Source of the DNA: Alphaproteobacteria bacterium
GTDB lineage: Bacteria; Pseudomonadota; Alphaproteobacteria; Paracaedibacterales; CAITNM01
Length of the DNA stretch: 5,367 nt
Direction: 5' to 3'
NCBI GenBank assembly: GCA_947499175.1
Contig: CANMNU010000089.1
Location: 1-5,367 of the forward strand
Shown here: in pieces, positions 1 through 5,216 of the stretch
Layout: each line of letters starts with the position of its first letter
Numbering within the stretch: the first letter of the stretch is position 1
Notes under the pieces: generated by a model
The model's database searches: none
The model's input: only the letters and a program-made list of their open reading frames with translations
Told to the model about the DNA's origin: nothing
Program-made: the position numbers and the translations under genes

Positions 1-163
1 CTTGGTAAATTGTTTCTGATGCGCCATCACTTATGCATTGTCGCTCCGCACAACTTCCTACAGCAAAACTATTTATTGCAAAAAACAGGGATAATTTAGC
101 AAAATTCACCATTATAGTTTTTTTGTTAATTTTATTTGTTATTAGTCCAGTTATATATTTCAT
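1..163 (-). CDS. Partial exported or lipoprotein-like protein, unknown function (5' end only)
   Basis: An open minus-strand frame runs off the left edge. The first in-frame ATG is at 163-161, followed by about 54 codons, with an in-frame TAA at 175-173. A second in-frame ATG at 112-110 gives a more ordinary signal peptide beginning MVNFAKLSLFFAINSFAV. Either start leads to a hydrophobic stretch ending in Val-Gly-Ser-Cys, which fits a loose lipobox. Cleavage by signal peptidase I just after Ser-Cys-Ala is an alternative. The start is undecided: AAAAGG lies 13 bases before the first ATG, which is rather far, and the second ATG has no Shine-Dalgarno sequence. The mature part seen here is only about 16 residues and contains a second Cys. 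I do not recognise a family. That it is exported is an inference from the signal-like N terminus. Confidence 0.55.
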   Translation of the reverse strand, partial: MKYITGLITNKINKKTIMVNFAKLSLFFAINSFAVGSCAERQCISDGASETIYQ

Positions 164-381
164 CAATTTTTCTTAACCTTTTGTAAGTTGAGATTATATC
201 GTTACAATATGTACCCAACTCTTGAAATGCGAGATGTATAGCATATCTTTTTACGCTATGAATTCATTTTGATGCTTCAATAATCATAATAAGTTTATTG
301 TATTGTGGAGTTAATTACAAATTCTATACATTTATTTGGAAATTTATCAATGATATATTCGTAGGCTTAGCGCTAGCTCAA
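164..381. other. AT-rich intergenic spacer
   Basis: This is the spacer between the left-edge gene and the rph terminator. I see no convincing coding frame, RNA gene or long repeat. It holds the candidate promoter at 193-221, a 10-bp palindrome ATGAATTCAT at 258-267, an 8-bp palindrome TAGCGCTA at 368-375, and a weak 5-bp stem (ATAGC/GCTAT) around 238-259. All of these could be chance in such composition. Confidence 0.4.
193..221 (-). promoter_or_regulatory. Candidate promoter for the left-edge gene
   Basis: On the minus strand a perfect TATAAT lies at 198-193. At 17-bp spacing the -35 position (221-216) reads GAGTTG, a poor match. Transcription would start near 186, about 23 bases before the ATG at 163. 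The call rests almost entirely on the -10 box in AT-rich DNA. Confidence 0.3.
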
Positions 382-413
382 AATCATAAGGCTGATGATT
401 CAGCCTTATGATT
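382..413 (-). terminator. Probable rho-independent terminator of rph
   Basis: A perfect 14-bp inverted repeat (AATCATAAGGCTGA and its complement) encloses a 4-base loop. It begins just 6 bases after the rph stop codon. On the minus strand the stem ends in ATTTTG, so the U-tract is short (four U, with one more inside the stem) and termination may be incomplete. On the plus strand an A-run follows the stem instead, which does not suit termination in that direction. Confidence 0.6.
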
Positions 414-419
414 AAAAAA

Positions 420-1139
420 TCATAATTTGAGGGCGTTTTTTTGTAATTCAAATAATTCTGTGGCGCCTTTTTGGGCCAAAGTAAGCATTTCCATTAATTG
501 CCGGGTTTCAAATGCCTGTTTTTCTGCACAAGCTTGCACCTCAATAATTTTACCACTTGCAGTTAGTATAAAATTTGCATCAACATCGGCTGATGAATCT
601 TCAAGGTAATTTAAATCTAACAAGGCTTCTTGTCCATTAATTCCACATGAAACTGCAGCGACTTGATCAATGAATGGCATGGAAGAAATTTGTTTTTTAG
701 AGATCATGCGTTGTACAGCCTGGTAAAGTGCCACATAGGCACCAGTGATGCTGGCGGTGCGTGTGCCACCATCGGCCTGCAAGACGTCGCAGTCTATTCT
801 GATTTGACGTTCTCCAAGAGCCTTAAGATTAATTATAGAACGTAAGCTGCGACCAATTAGACGTTGAATTTCTTGGGTGCGACCTGATTGCTTCCCTTTT
901 GCGGCTTCTCTTTCGATTCTATCGTGGGTTGAACATGGCAGCATGCCGTATTCTGCGGTGATCCAGCCGGACCCGGTATTGCGCAAAAATTGTGGGACTT
1001 TGTCTTCAACGGTTGCTGTACATAAAACGTGGGTGTCACCAAATTTTACAAAGCATGACCCGTGGGCGTGTTTGGCAAATCCTGGGCCTAAAAATACTGA
1101 GCGAAGTTCATTTGAAAGGCGTTTATCGTTGCGTGGCAT
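420..1139 (-). CDS. rph: Ribonuclease PH
   Basis: RNase PH is a phosphate-dependent 3'-to-5' exoribonuclease that trims tRNA precursors in the cytoplasm and works as a ring of identical subunits. The 239-residue product matches the usual length (238 in E. coli). The family signatures are present: an N terminus beginning MPRNDKRLSNELR; GWITAEYGMLPCS near 58-70; GRTQEIQRLIGRSLR at 86-100, containing the phosphate-binding Arg; the GGTRTAS segment at 124-130; and LLDLNYLEDSSADVD at 173-187. The last segment holds an Asp pair (D181 and D187) with the six-residue spacing of the family's metal-binding pair. The ATG start fits the family N terminus, although no clear Shine-Dalgarno sequence precedes it. 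A TTATAA lies at 1161-1166, but I found no matching -35 box. Terminators bracket the gene, so it is probably transcribed alone. In many alphaproteobacteria rph sits beside hrcA-grpE, and that neighbourhood is absent here. Confidence 0.96.
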   Translation of the reverse strand: MPRNDKRLSNELRSVFLGPGFAKHAHGSCFVKFGDTHVLCTATVEDKVPQFLRNTGSGWITAEYGMLPCSTHDRIEREAAKGKQSGRTQEIQRLIGRSLRSIINLKALGERQIRIDCDVLQADGGTRTASITGAYVALYQAVQRMISKKQISSMPFIDQVAAVSCGINGQEALLDLNYLEDSSADVDANFILTASGKIIEVQACAEKQAFETRQLMEMLTLAQKGATELFELQKNALKL

Positions 1140-1197
1140 AATTTGTGTGCTGCTAATTTTTTATAAGGTTACCCGCAAAAGGTGACGTTAGAAAAGC

Positions 1198-1239
1198 AAA
1201 AACACCCATGCACAAGTTTTTTTGCACAAGGGTGTTTTT
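1198..1239 (-). terminator. Rho-independent terminator of the repeat-protein gene
   Basis: A perfect 10-bp stem pairs AAAAACACCC (1198-1207) with GGGTGTTTTT (1230-1239) around a 22-base loop. It starts 15 bases past the stop codon at 1255-1257. Read on the minus strand, the stem ends in GGGUGUUUUU and is followed by GCUUUUC, a good U-rich tail. The loop contains two direct copies of GCACAA, so a small inner TGCA pairing is possible. It separates the upstream gene from rph. Confidence 0.72.
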
Positions 1240-1254
1240 TAAGTTGCTTAAAAA

Positions 1255-3000
1255 TTACTTAACTTCAACTATATTAAGTTTATTTTCATCAATGTTTTCT
1301 TTTGCTTTTGTTGTATCGACAGGTTTGCCATCTGCAGTAACAACATTAACACCAGTTTCAGCCTTTGATGCTTCTACTTTAGCTTCCTCTTTAGACTTAT
1401 CATCCACTGCTGGAGCTTTAGTTTCAACTTTTGCTTTATCGTCTACTGTTGGAGCTTTAGTTTCCTCTTTAGACTTATCATCCACTGCTGGAGATTTAGT
1501 TTCAGCTTTTGCTTTATCGCCTACTGTTGGGGTTTTAGTTTCAACTTTTGCTTTATCGTCTGCTGTTAGAGCTTTAGTTTCAGCTACTTTTACTGCTTCA
1601 GGATTATGAATAACAGTTTCTGGATTTAGAGACTTTTTATTCTGCTCTATAGTTTGTTGTATAATCAAATACACAGGATCTTTAGTTTTAACTAATGTTA
1701 CATCTTTTAACACGGTAACAGGTGTGTTTGGTTCATTGCTAATAGCTGGAGTTTGAACGTTGTTAATAACCTGATCTTGGTTATTGGCAGGTAGATTGGT
1801 ATTTTCAGCAAGTGTTGATGCTTTCTTTTTAGAGAAATTATTGGCCAGCATTGGTTCTAATGCAGCCATTTTTGCCTGCATTGCCTCACTAAATTTTCTT
1901 TTATTTTTTGGTTGAACACTAACAGCTTGTTCAACTTTTTCAACACTATTTGCTTCTTTAGCTTCAGTTTGTGCTGTTGTACTATCATCAAAAAGATTAG
2001 CTGTTGCTAAATCTGCATCTTGAGCATTTACGGCAGTATCTGCCCTAGATTCCTTTTTAGCTTTTCCTGCTGCTATCCGTTCAGCAATTTGTTCTTCAGT
2101 TAATTTGACTTTAGGTGATTTTTGCTTAGTCACCTTTGCTGGGTTAACTACACCTGAAGAATCTACAACAACTGGAGCATCTTTTGATGCTAGTACAGCT
2201 TCAATAGCTTTTTCTGCCCTATCTTTTGCACTATTGTCTTCAATTACAGTAACGTTTGTTGGAGTTTTGACTGCTTCTAGTGTTGCGTCTTGTATCTGTT
2301 GAGTTACAACAGGTGCGTTTGGAATACCTAAGTGAGTAGCATCAACTACTGGTAACTGAGCTACTGTACCAACTATTACTGGTTGAGTCAAAGGTTGAGG
2401 TAAAGTTAGTGCCGGTGGAGTTGGTATAACTCCAGTTGGTTGTTGAGCTAAAGCTTGTTGAATTCCTGTATTACTATGATCAACTACTACTGGTTGTTGG
2501 GTTGGTATACCAGGTACTACTGTTAAAGGTGGTGGTAGTGTGGTTAGTGCTGGTGGAGTTGGTATAACTCCAGTTGGTTGTTGAGCTAAGGCTTGTTGAA
2601 TTCCTGTATTACTATGATCAACTACCACTGGTTGTTGAGCTAGCGTACCAATTACTGCTGTGTTTCCTGATGCATCCTTAGCATGATCCCAGATAGCTTT
2701 TGCGGGTATTTCTGTTGTTGTAGTCTTATTAGCCAAGGTTTGATTTGCGACATTAGCACCGGAAACTGTATTAGATACGATGCCCGTTTTATCGGCAGTG
2801 ACTGTTGCTGTATTAGCTAAAGTTGGATTTACAGTAGTACCGCTACCACTGACTGTATTAGATAAAACGTCTATTTTACCGGCATTTTCCTTAACACCTA
2901 CTGGCATTACGTTTTGTACAGTAGTAGCAGCTATTAGCGTTGAACTGAACATCAATACTGATGCTGCGCTCAAAAATAGTGAGTATTTAAGTGACTTCAT
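1255..3000 (-). CDS. Repeat-built, low-complexity exported protein, family not recognised
   Basis: The 581-residue product begins with a clear signal peptide: K2 and K5, a hydrophobic run at about 7-23, and probable cleavage after A24 or A25. Residues 45-95 hold two degenerate SNTVSG...LAN repeats. Residues 122-153 and 168-199 are an identical 32-residue repeat rich in Pro, Gln and Val, with a third decayed copy near 210-236. Residues 255-395 are charged and contain likely helices (TEEQIAERIAAGKAKKE at 301-317 and a basic stretch at 365-393). Residues 472-545 are 13-residue Lys/Glu/Asp repeats of the type DDKAKVETKAPAV. No cysteine is present, only one Trp (W104) and few other aromatic residues, so most of the chain is probably disordered. 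No membrane segment or anchor follows the signal peptide, so a periplasmic, surface or secreted location is inferred. AGG lies 7 bases before the ATG. Transcription is probably monocistronic. I assign no function. Confidence 0.85.
   Translation of the reverse strand: MKSLKYSLFLSAASVLMFSSTLIAATTVQNVMPVGVKENAGKIDVLSNTVSGSGTTVNPTLANTATVTADKTGIVSNTVSGANVANQTLANKTTTTEIPAKAIWDHAKDASGNTAVIGTLAQQPVVVDHSNTGIQQALAQQPTGVIPTPPALTTLPPPLTVVPGIPTQQPVVVDHSNTGIQQALAQQPTGVIPTPPALTLPQPLTQPVIVGTVAQLPVVDATHLGIPNAPVVTQQIQDATLEAVKTPTNVTVIEDNSAKDRAEKAIEAVLASKDAPVVVDSSGVVNPAKVTKQKSPKVKLTEEQIAERIAAGKAKKESRADTAVNAQDADLATANLFDDSTTAQTEAKEANSVEKVEQAVSVQPKNKRKFSEAMQAKMAALEPMLANNFSKKKASTLAENTNLPANNQDQVINNVQTPAISNEPNTPVTVLKDVTLVKTKDPVYLIIQQTIEQNKKSLNPETVIHNPEAVKVAETKALTADDKAKVETKTPTVGDKAKAETKSPAVDDKSKEETKAPTVDDKAKVETKAPAVDDKSKEEAKVEASKAETGVNVVTADGKPVDTTKAKENIDENKLNIVEVK
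1366..1560 (-). repeat. Tandem 39-bp coding repeats (13-residue charged units)
   Basis: Five tandem units encode residues 481-545 of the exported protein, with a half unit before them (472-480). The consensus is D-D-K-[AS]-K-x-E-T-K-x-P-[AT]-V. Two 78-bp double units (1385-1462 and 1463-1540) are close copies, with five base differences that change four amino acids (Ala/Thr, Asp/Gly, Val/Ala, Ala/Ser). Recent expansion by slippage or unequal recombination is likely, and the unit number may vary between strains. Confidence 0.9.
2404..2637 (-). repeat. Two near-identical 96-bp coding repeats, 138 bp apart
   Basis: The copies lie at 2542-2637 (residues 122-153) and 2404-2499 (residues 168-199), start to start 138 bp. 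They encode the same 32 residues, beginning QQPVVVDHSNTG and ending PTPPALT. I count four base differences, all at third codon positions and all synonymous. A linker rich in Pro and Thr (residues 154-167) separates them. A shorter diverged third copy (about residues 210-236, with GTVAQLPVVD corresponding to GTLAQQPVVVD) follows at about 2293-2373. Confidence 0.9.
2716..2868 (-). repeat. Degenerate N-terminal repeat pair in the exported protein
   Basis: Residues 45-95 hold two diverged versions of one motif: V-L-S-N-T-V-S-G, a linker, then T-L-A-N-T-A-T, followed by I-V-S-N-T-V-S-G, a shorter linker, then T-L-A-N-K-T-T. The copies differ in length and linker, so they are older or less constrained than the 32-residue pair. 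Confidence 0.6.
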
Positions 3001-3034
3001 GTTAGAACCTATTCATAAGTATTACCTATTATCT

Positions 3035-3118
3035 GTTTTAAGCTAAAAATATTAATTATTAGTTAAATTATTTTTTTTATTCACTTAATCACAAAAATTT
3101 GTAACGTTAGCTTAAAAC
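3035..3118. repeat. Perfect 12-bp inverted repeat with 60-bp spacer in a divergent promoter region
   Basis: The arms are GTTTTAAGCTAA at 3035-3046 and TTAGCTTAAAAC at 3107-3118. They flank the candidate promoter of the repeat-protein gene, one arm in its presumed leader and one upstream of its -35 box. A pair of binding sites for a regulator is possible. A chance match in AT-rich DNA is also possible. Confidence 0.5.
3067..3094 (-). promoter_or_regulatory. Candidate promoter for the repeat-protein gene
   Basis: Read on the minus strand, TTGTGA (3094-3089) and AATAAT (3072-3067) are 16 bp apart, matching the sigma-70 consensus at 4 of 6 and 5 of 6 positions. The start point would be near 3060, giving a leader of about 60 bases. 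The surrounding A/T runs offer other -10-like sites, such as GATAAT at 3033-3028. Confidence 0.3.
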
Positions 3119-3180
3119 CGTTAAACGTATTCAGCTTTGAGATTGTAATAAATTCAGGATTAAATGTAAGTGTTAACTAA

Positions 3181-3209
3181 TTGTAAACAATAAAAGATCA
3201 TAATTTAAT
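3181..3209 (+). promoter_or_regulatory. Candidate promoter for rpoH
   Basis: TTGTAA (3181-3186) and TTTAAT (3204-3209) are separated by 17 bp and match the sigma-70 consensus at 4 of 6 and 5 of 6 positions. Transcription would start near 3216, about 18 bases before the ATG, leaving a very short leader. The -10 box forms the left part of the palindrome at 3203-3218. Confidence 0.35.
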
Positions 3210-3218
3210 ATATTAAAT
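3203..3218. promoter_or_regulatory. 16-bp perfect A/T palindrome at the rpoH start region
   Basis: ATTTAATATATTAAAT is fully self-complementary and ends 15 bases before the rpoH start codon. It overlaps the candidate -10 box and start point, so it is well placed for an operator. It contains only A and T, so chance is a real alternative. Confidence 0.35.
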
Positions 3219-3233
3219 ATAAATTGTAAATGA

Positions 3234-4067
3234 ATGGAAACTTTTAAAAAGACTATATTTTTAACAAAATCGCAAGAAAGTGATCTAATTGCCAAATGGC
3301 AAGAGTTTCATGAACCTAAATACTGCGAAAATTTGCTAGTAGCGTTTAAGCCATTAATTTTTAATTTAGTTAAAAAATATAAGTACTATGGGGTTACCTA
3401 TGAAGATTTGGAACAAGAAGCTTGGCTAGGCATATGTACGGCTCTAGAAAAATATGATGCTAGTCGTGGGGTGCGTTTTTCAAGTTATGCTAAATTGTGG
3501 ATAAATGCTTATTGCCAAGATTATGTAATGCGTAATTGGTCAATTGTAAGGATTGGAACCACGAGGATTCATAAAAAATTATTTTTTCAGCTACGTTATT
3601 TAAAAAGCAAACTAGAGGCGGTAGAAACCTCCTATCTTGATTTTAAAATTGCCAAAACTATTGCCTATAATTTGCAAACAACAGTTAGTGAGGTGCAGTT
3701 TATGTATGATCGATTAATACAAAAAGACCAATTCCTTGATCAAAGAATCAATGAAAATTTTGAAATAACATTTATTGATATGTTGGAAGATGAAGTTGAT
3801 TCCGTAGAAATTAAGCTAATTAATGCGGAAAAGCAAAGCTCTTATGAGGCTATGCAGTGTCAATTTTATGAATTTCTTAATGAACGAGAATTTGATATTT
3901 TAATAAAACATCGAGTACAAAGCCCACCACAAACTTTGGAAGAAATTAGCCTTCATCATGGCCTTAGCAAAGAAAGGGTTCGTCAAATTGAAAAACATGC
4001 TGTTAGAAAGCTAAAAAAAGCTTTCATAACGTTTGGCATTAGAACTATTGCTGATTCACTAATTTAA
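3234..4067 (+). CDS. rpoH: RNA polymerase sigma factor of the RpoH (sigma-32) family
   Basis: RpoH binds core RNA polymerase and directs it to heat-shock promoters (chaperone and protease genes). The product has 277 residues, near the family's 284-300. Region 2 spans about 34-110, with the region 2.2 segment DLEQEAWLGICTALEKYD at 58-75 and a 2.3-2.4 segment running from FSSYAKLWI (82-90) to RNWSIVRIGTT (100-110). The diagnostic RpoH box follows as HKKLFFQLRYLK (113-124). Region 4.2 is TLEEISLHHGLSKERVRQIEKH at about 234-255, a helix-turn-helix. Region 2.2 differs from the usual QEGNIGL pattern by reading QEAWLGI, so this may be a diverged or second RpoH. No Shine-Dalgarno sequence precedes the ATG. 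A competing ATG at 3230 opens only a five-codon frame. It is divergent from the repeat-protein gene and convergent with tRNA-Cys. No terminator is seen after the stop codon. Confidence 0.9.
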   Translation: METFKKTIFLTKSQESDLIAKWQEFHEPKYCENLLVAFKPLIFNLVKKYKYYGVTYEDLEQEAWLGICTALEKYDASRGVRFSSYAKLWINAYCQDYVMRNWSIVRIGTTRIHKKLFFQLRYLKSKLEAVETSYLDFKIAKTIAYNLQTTVSEVQFMYDRLIQKDQFLDQRINENFEITFIDMLEDEVDSVEIKLINAEKQSSYEAMQCQFYEFLNEREFDILIKHRVQSPPQTLEEISLHHGLSKERVRQIEKHAVRKLKKAFITFGIRTIADSLI

Positions 4068-4079
4068 CAAAGGAAAAGT

Positions 4080-4153
4080 TGGAGGCCGGGACCGGAATCG
4101 AACCGACATTCAAGGATTTGCAATCCTCTGCATAACCATTCTGCCACCCGGCC
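4080..4153 (-). tRNA. tRNA-Cys (anticodon GCA)
   Basis: The complement strand folds as a complete 74-base tRNA. The acceptor stem GGCCGGG pairs with CCCGGCC, the anticodon stem GAGGA/TCCTT encloses loop TTGCAAA with anticodon GCA, and the T arm has loop TTCGAAT. The discriminator base is U, as expected for tRNA-Cys, and CCA is encoded (complement of 4080-4082). Two wobble pairs in the T stem are tolerable. It ends 12 bases past the rpoH stop codon on the opposite strand, so transcripts of the two genes converge. No clear terminator hairpin follows. Confidence 0.96.
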
Positions 4154-4162
4154 ATTTGCTTT

Positions 4163-4192
4163 TTGTCAAAGCACTATTCACTTGTATATAAT
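4163..4192 (+). promoter_or_regulatory. Strong sigma-70-type promoter of the PCMT-like/rhodanese/tolC operon
   Basis: TTGTCA (4163-4168, 5 of 6) and TATAAT (4187-4192, 6 of 6) are 18 bp apart. The predicted start near 4199 lies a few bases before the ATG at 4207, too close for a ribosome site there, and about 26 bases before the ATG at 4225. This is the best promoter in the window. Confidence 0.7.
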
Positions 4193-4214
4193 GAATACAC
4201 AAATTTATGATCAA
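4185..4214 (-). promoter_or_regulatory. Candidate tRNA-Cys promoter overlapping the divergent operon promoter
   Basis: On the minus strand TTGATC (4214-4209) and TATATA (4190-4185) are 18 bp apart, each 4 of 6. The start would be near 4178, giving a tRNA leader of about 25 bases. The -10 overlaps the -10 of the rightward promoter, so the two could not both be occupied at once. Confidence 0.3.
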
Positions 4215-4217
4215 AGG
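4213..4217 (+). promoter_or_regulatory. Ribosome binding site that decides the PCMT-like start
   Basis: AAAGG lies 7 bases before the ATG at 4225, a standard spacing. The earlier in-frame ATG at 4207 has no such site and would fall almost on the predicted transcription start, so 4225 is the better start. Confidence 0.65.
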
Positions 4218-4224
4218 TCAAGAG

Positions 4225-4893
4225 ATGCGTGTATATAGGTTGGATCCAGTTCAAAGTGCACGCAACAATATGGTTAGATCCCAATTGAAGCCAAACGGGG
4301 TAGTTAATCGCACAATTCTTAATATTTTCAATGAGATATCGCGGGAAAATTTTGTTCCGGTTAGCTTGTATGCTATGGCTTATGGGGATGCAACAATATT
4401 TTGTGGTGTGCCTGGGCGTTATATTTTTGCACCACAAACCCTTGGTTTGTTTTTGCAAAATTTAAATTTGGTGCCAAATGATAAAGTTTTGTTGATAGGT
4501 GGAAACTATGGCTACACAGCTACGGTATTGACTGAACTAGAATGCCAAGTGTTTGTGATTGAATCACAACCTACTTTGCTATCAAAGTGCCGAGAAAAAT
4601 TAAAAAAATATAATACTGTTATAGAATCTGGACCCCTAAAATTAGGTTTGGCTGAGCATGGGCCGTATCAAGCAATCATTATTGAGGTTGGCCTAAAAGA
4701 GGTGCCAAATGAAATTGTTAACCAACTTGCTGATGGCGGTAGAGTTGCCTTATGCATTGTTAATGATGTTGATCAATTAAGTAGAGCACATGTTTTTGAA
4801 AAAAAAATGGAATCTCTTGACCAGGTCATATCATTTGAAGCTAATATGCCACTATGTCTTGAATTAGATGAATCAATAAAGTTTAGGTTTTAA
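4225..4893 (+). CDS. Protein-L-isoaspartate O-methyltransferase-like protein, possibly inactive
   Basis: With the ATG at 4225 the product has 222 residues (228 from the ATG at 4207). The order of elements fits the PCMT family: an N-terminal SARNNMVRSQLKPNGV (11-26), the SAM-binding region VLLIGGNYGY (88-97), an acidic residue E113 where the family holds the SAM ribose, GPYQAIIIEVGLKEVP (146-161), and LADGGRVALCIV (168-179). True PCMT repairs isoaspartyl residues using S-adenosylmethionine. Here the glycine loop is eroded (GGNYG rather than GxGxG), and the usual substrate-site segment containing Ser-x-Pro is replaced around 57-71 by ATIFCGVPGRYIFAP. Activity is therefore doubtful. PCMT-like genes next to tolC are known in alphaproteobacteria, and a role connected with envelope biogenesis is only an inference. 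It is the first gene of a tight operon. Confidence 0.82.
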   Translation: MRVYRLDPVQSARNNMVRSQLKPNGVVNRTILNIFNEISRENFVPVSLYAMAYGDATIFCGVPGRYIFAPQTLGLFLQNLNLVPNDKVLLIGGNYGYTATVLTELECQVFVIESQPTLLSKCREKLKKYNTVIESGPLKLGLAEHGPYQAIIIEVGLKEVPNEIVNQLADGGRVALCIVNDVDQLSRAHVFEKKMESLDQVISFEANMPLCLELDESIKFRF

Positions 4894-4895
4894 AT

Positions 4896-5204
4896 ATGCA
4901 AACAATTACAGTGCAAAAACTTCATGAACAATTTTCTGATTTTTTAGTGGTTGACGTGCGCGAACAGTGGGAATGGGATAATGGACACATTGACGGATCT
5001 GTACTTTTTCCCTTAAAAGATTTACAAAATAAATTTAGTGAGCTTGATAAAAATCGCCAACTTGCGGTAATTTGTCACCATGGTGGAAGAAGCGCTAAAG
5101 CTGTGGCTTTTCTCTTGCAACAAGGCTTTGACGCTGTCTACAATGTTGTTGGTGGAATAGATGCGTGGAGCAAGGGAGTTGACCCTTCTGTGCCTCTTTA
5201 TTAA
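4896..5204 (+). CDS. Single-domain rhodanese-like sulfurtransferase
   Basis: The product is a 102-residue stand-alone rhodanese domain, a normal length for this class, with no signal peptide and so cytoplasmic. The family marks are FLVVDVREQWEWDNGHIDGS (16-35), the active-site loop CHHGGRS with Cys60 as the presumed persulfide-bearing residue (60-66), and the C-terminal GGIDAW (86-91). The loop fits the CxxxxRS pattern, so sulfur transfer is likely intact, although the acceptor is unknown. The start codon comes 2 bases after the preceding stop codon, with TAGG 8 bases upstream, so translation is probably coupled. The tolC-family gene follows after 12 bases. The placement is conserved in related bacteria, but no direct link to efflux or secretion is established. 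Confidence 0.93.
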   Translation: MQTITVQKLHEQFSDFLVVDVREQWEWDNGHIDGSVLFPLKDLQNKFSELDKNRQLAVICHHGGRSAKAVAFLLQQGFDAVYNVVGGIDAWSKGVDPSVPLY

Positions 5205-5216
5205 CTAAAGGTAAAT

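Noticed and set aside
877..1185. A 102-codon plus-strand frame, and smaller frames at 427-609, 663-845 and 857-1042
   Set aside because: All overlap the strongly supported rph gene in other frames, and their products show no recognisable motif.
1167..1186. Two GGTxAC half-sites (1167-1172 and 1181-1186) upstream of rph as an operator
   Set aside because: The match is only six positions with one variable base, and no related regulator or second instance is visible.
1208..1609. A 133-codon plus-strand open frame with Leu/Ser/Val-rich repeats
   Set aside because: It lies opposite the 13-residue repeat tract and stays open because the repeats lack antisense stops. It starts inside the terminator loop and has no ribosome site.
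2105..2302. Plus-strand open frames here and at 2780-3046
   Set aside because: They are antisense to the exported repeat protein, whose low complexity produces long stop-free shadows.
2404..2637. Spaced repeats considered as a CRISPR array
   Set aside because: There are only two copies, 96 bp each, in frame within a coding gene and differing only at synonymous positions.
3003..3017. A four-residue upstream frame (ATG AAT AGG TTC TAA, minus strand) before the repeat-protein start
   Set aside because: It is too short, has no ribosome site of its own, and shows no attenuation-like codon content, so chance is likely.
4163..4168. TTGACA on the minus strand (complement of 4163-4168) as the tRNA-Cys -35 box
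   Set aside because: It lies about 10 bases from the mature tRNA 5' end, leaving no room for a -10 box. The same bases serve as the rightward TTGTCA box.
4174..4458. A minus-strand frame of 94 codons over the operon promoter and the PCMT-like start
   Set aside because: It is antisense to a gene with family motifs, a promoter and a ribosome site. Its own product shows no family features.
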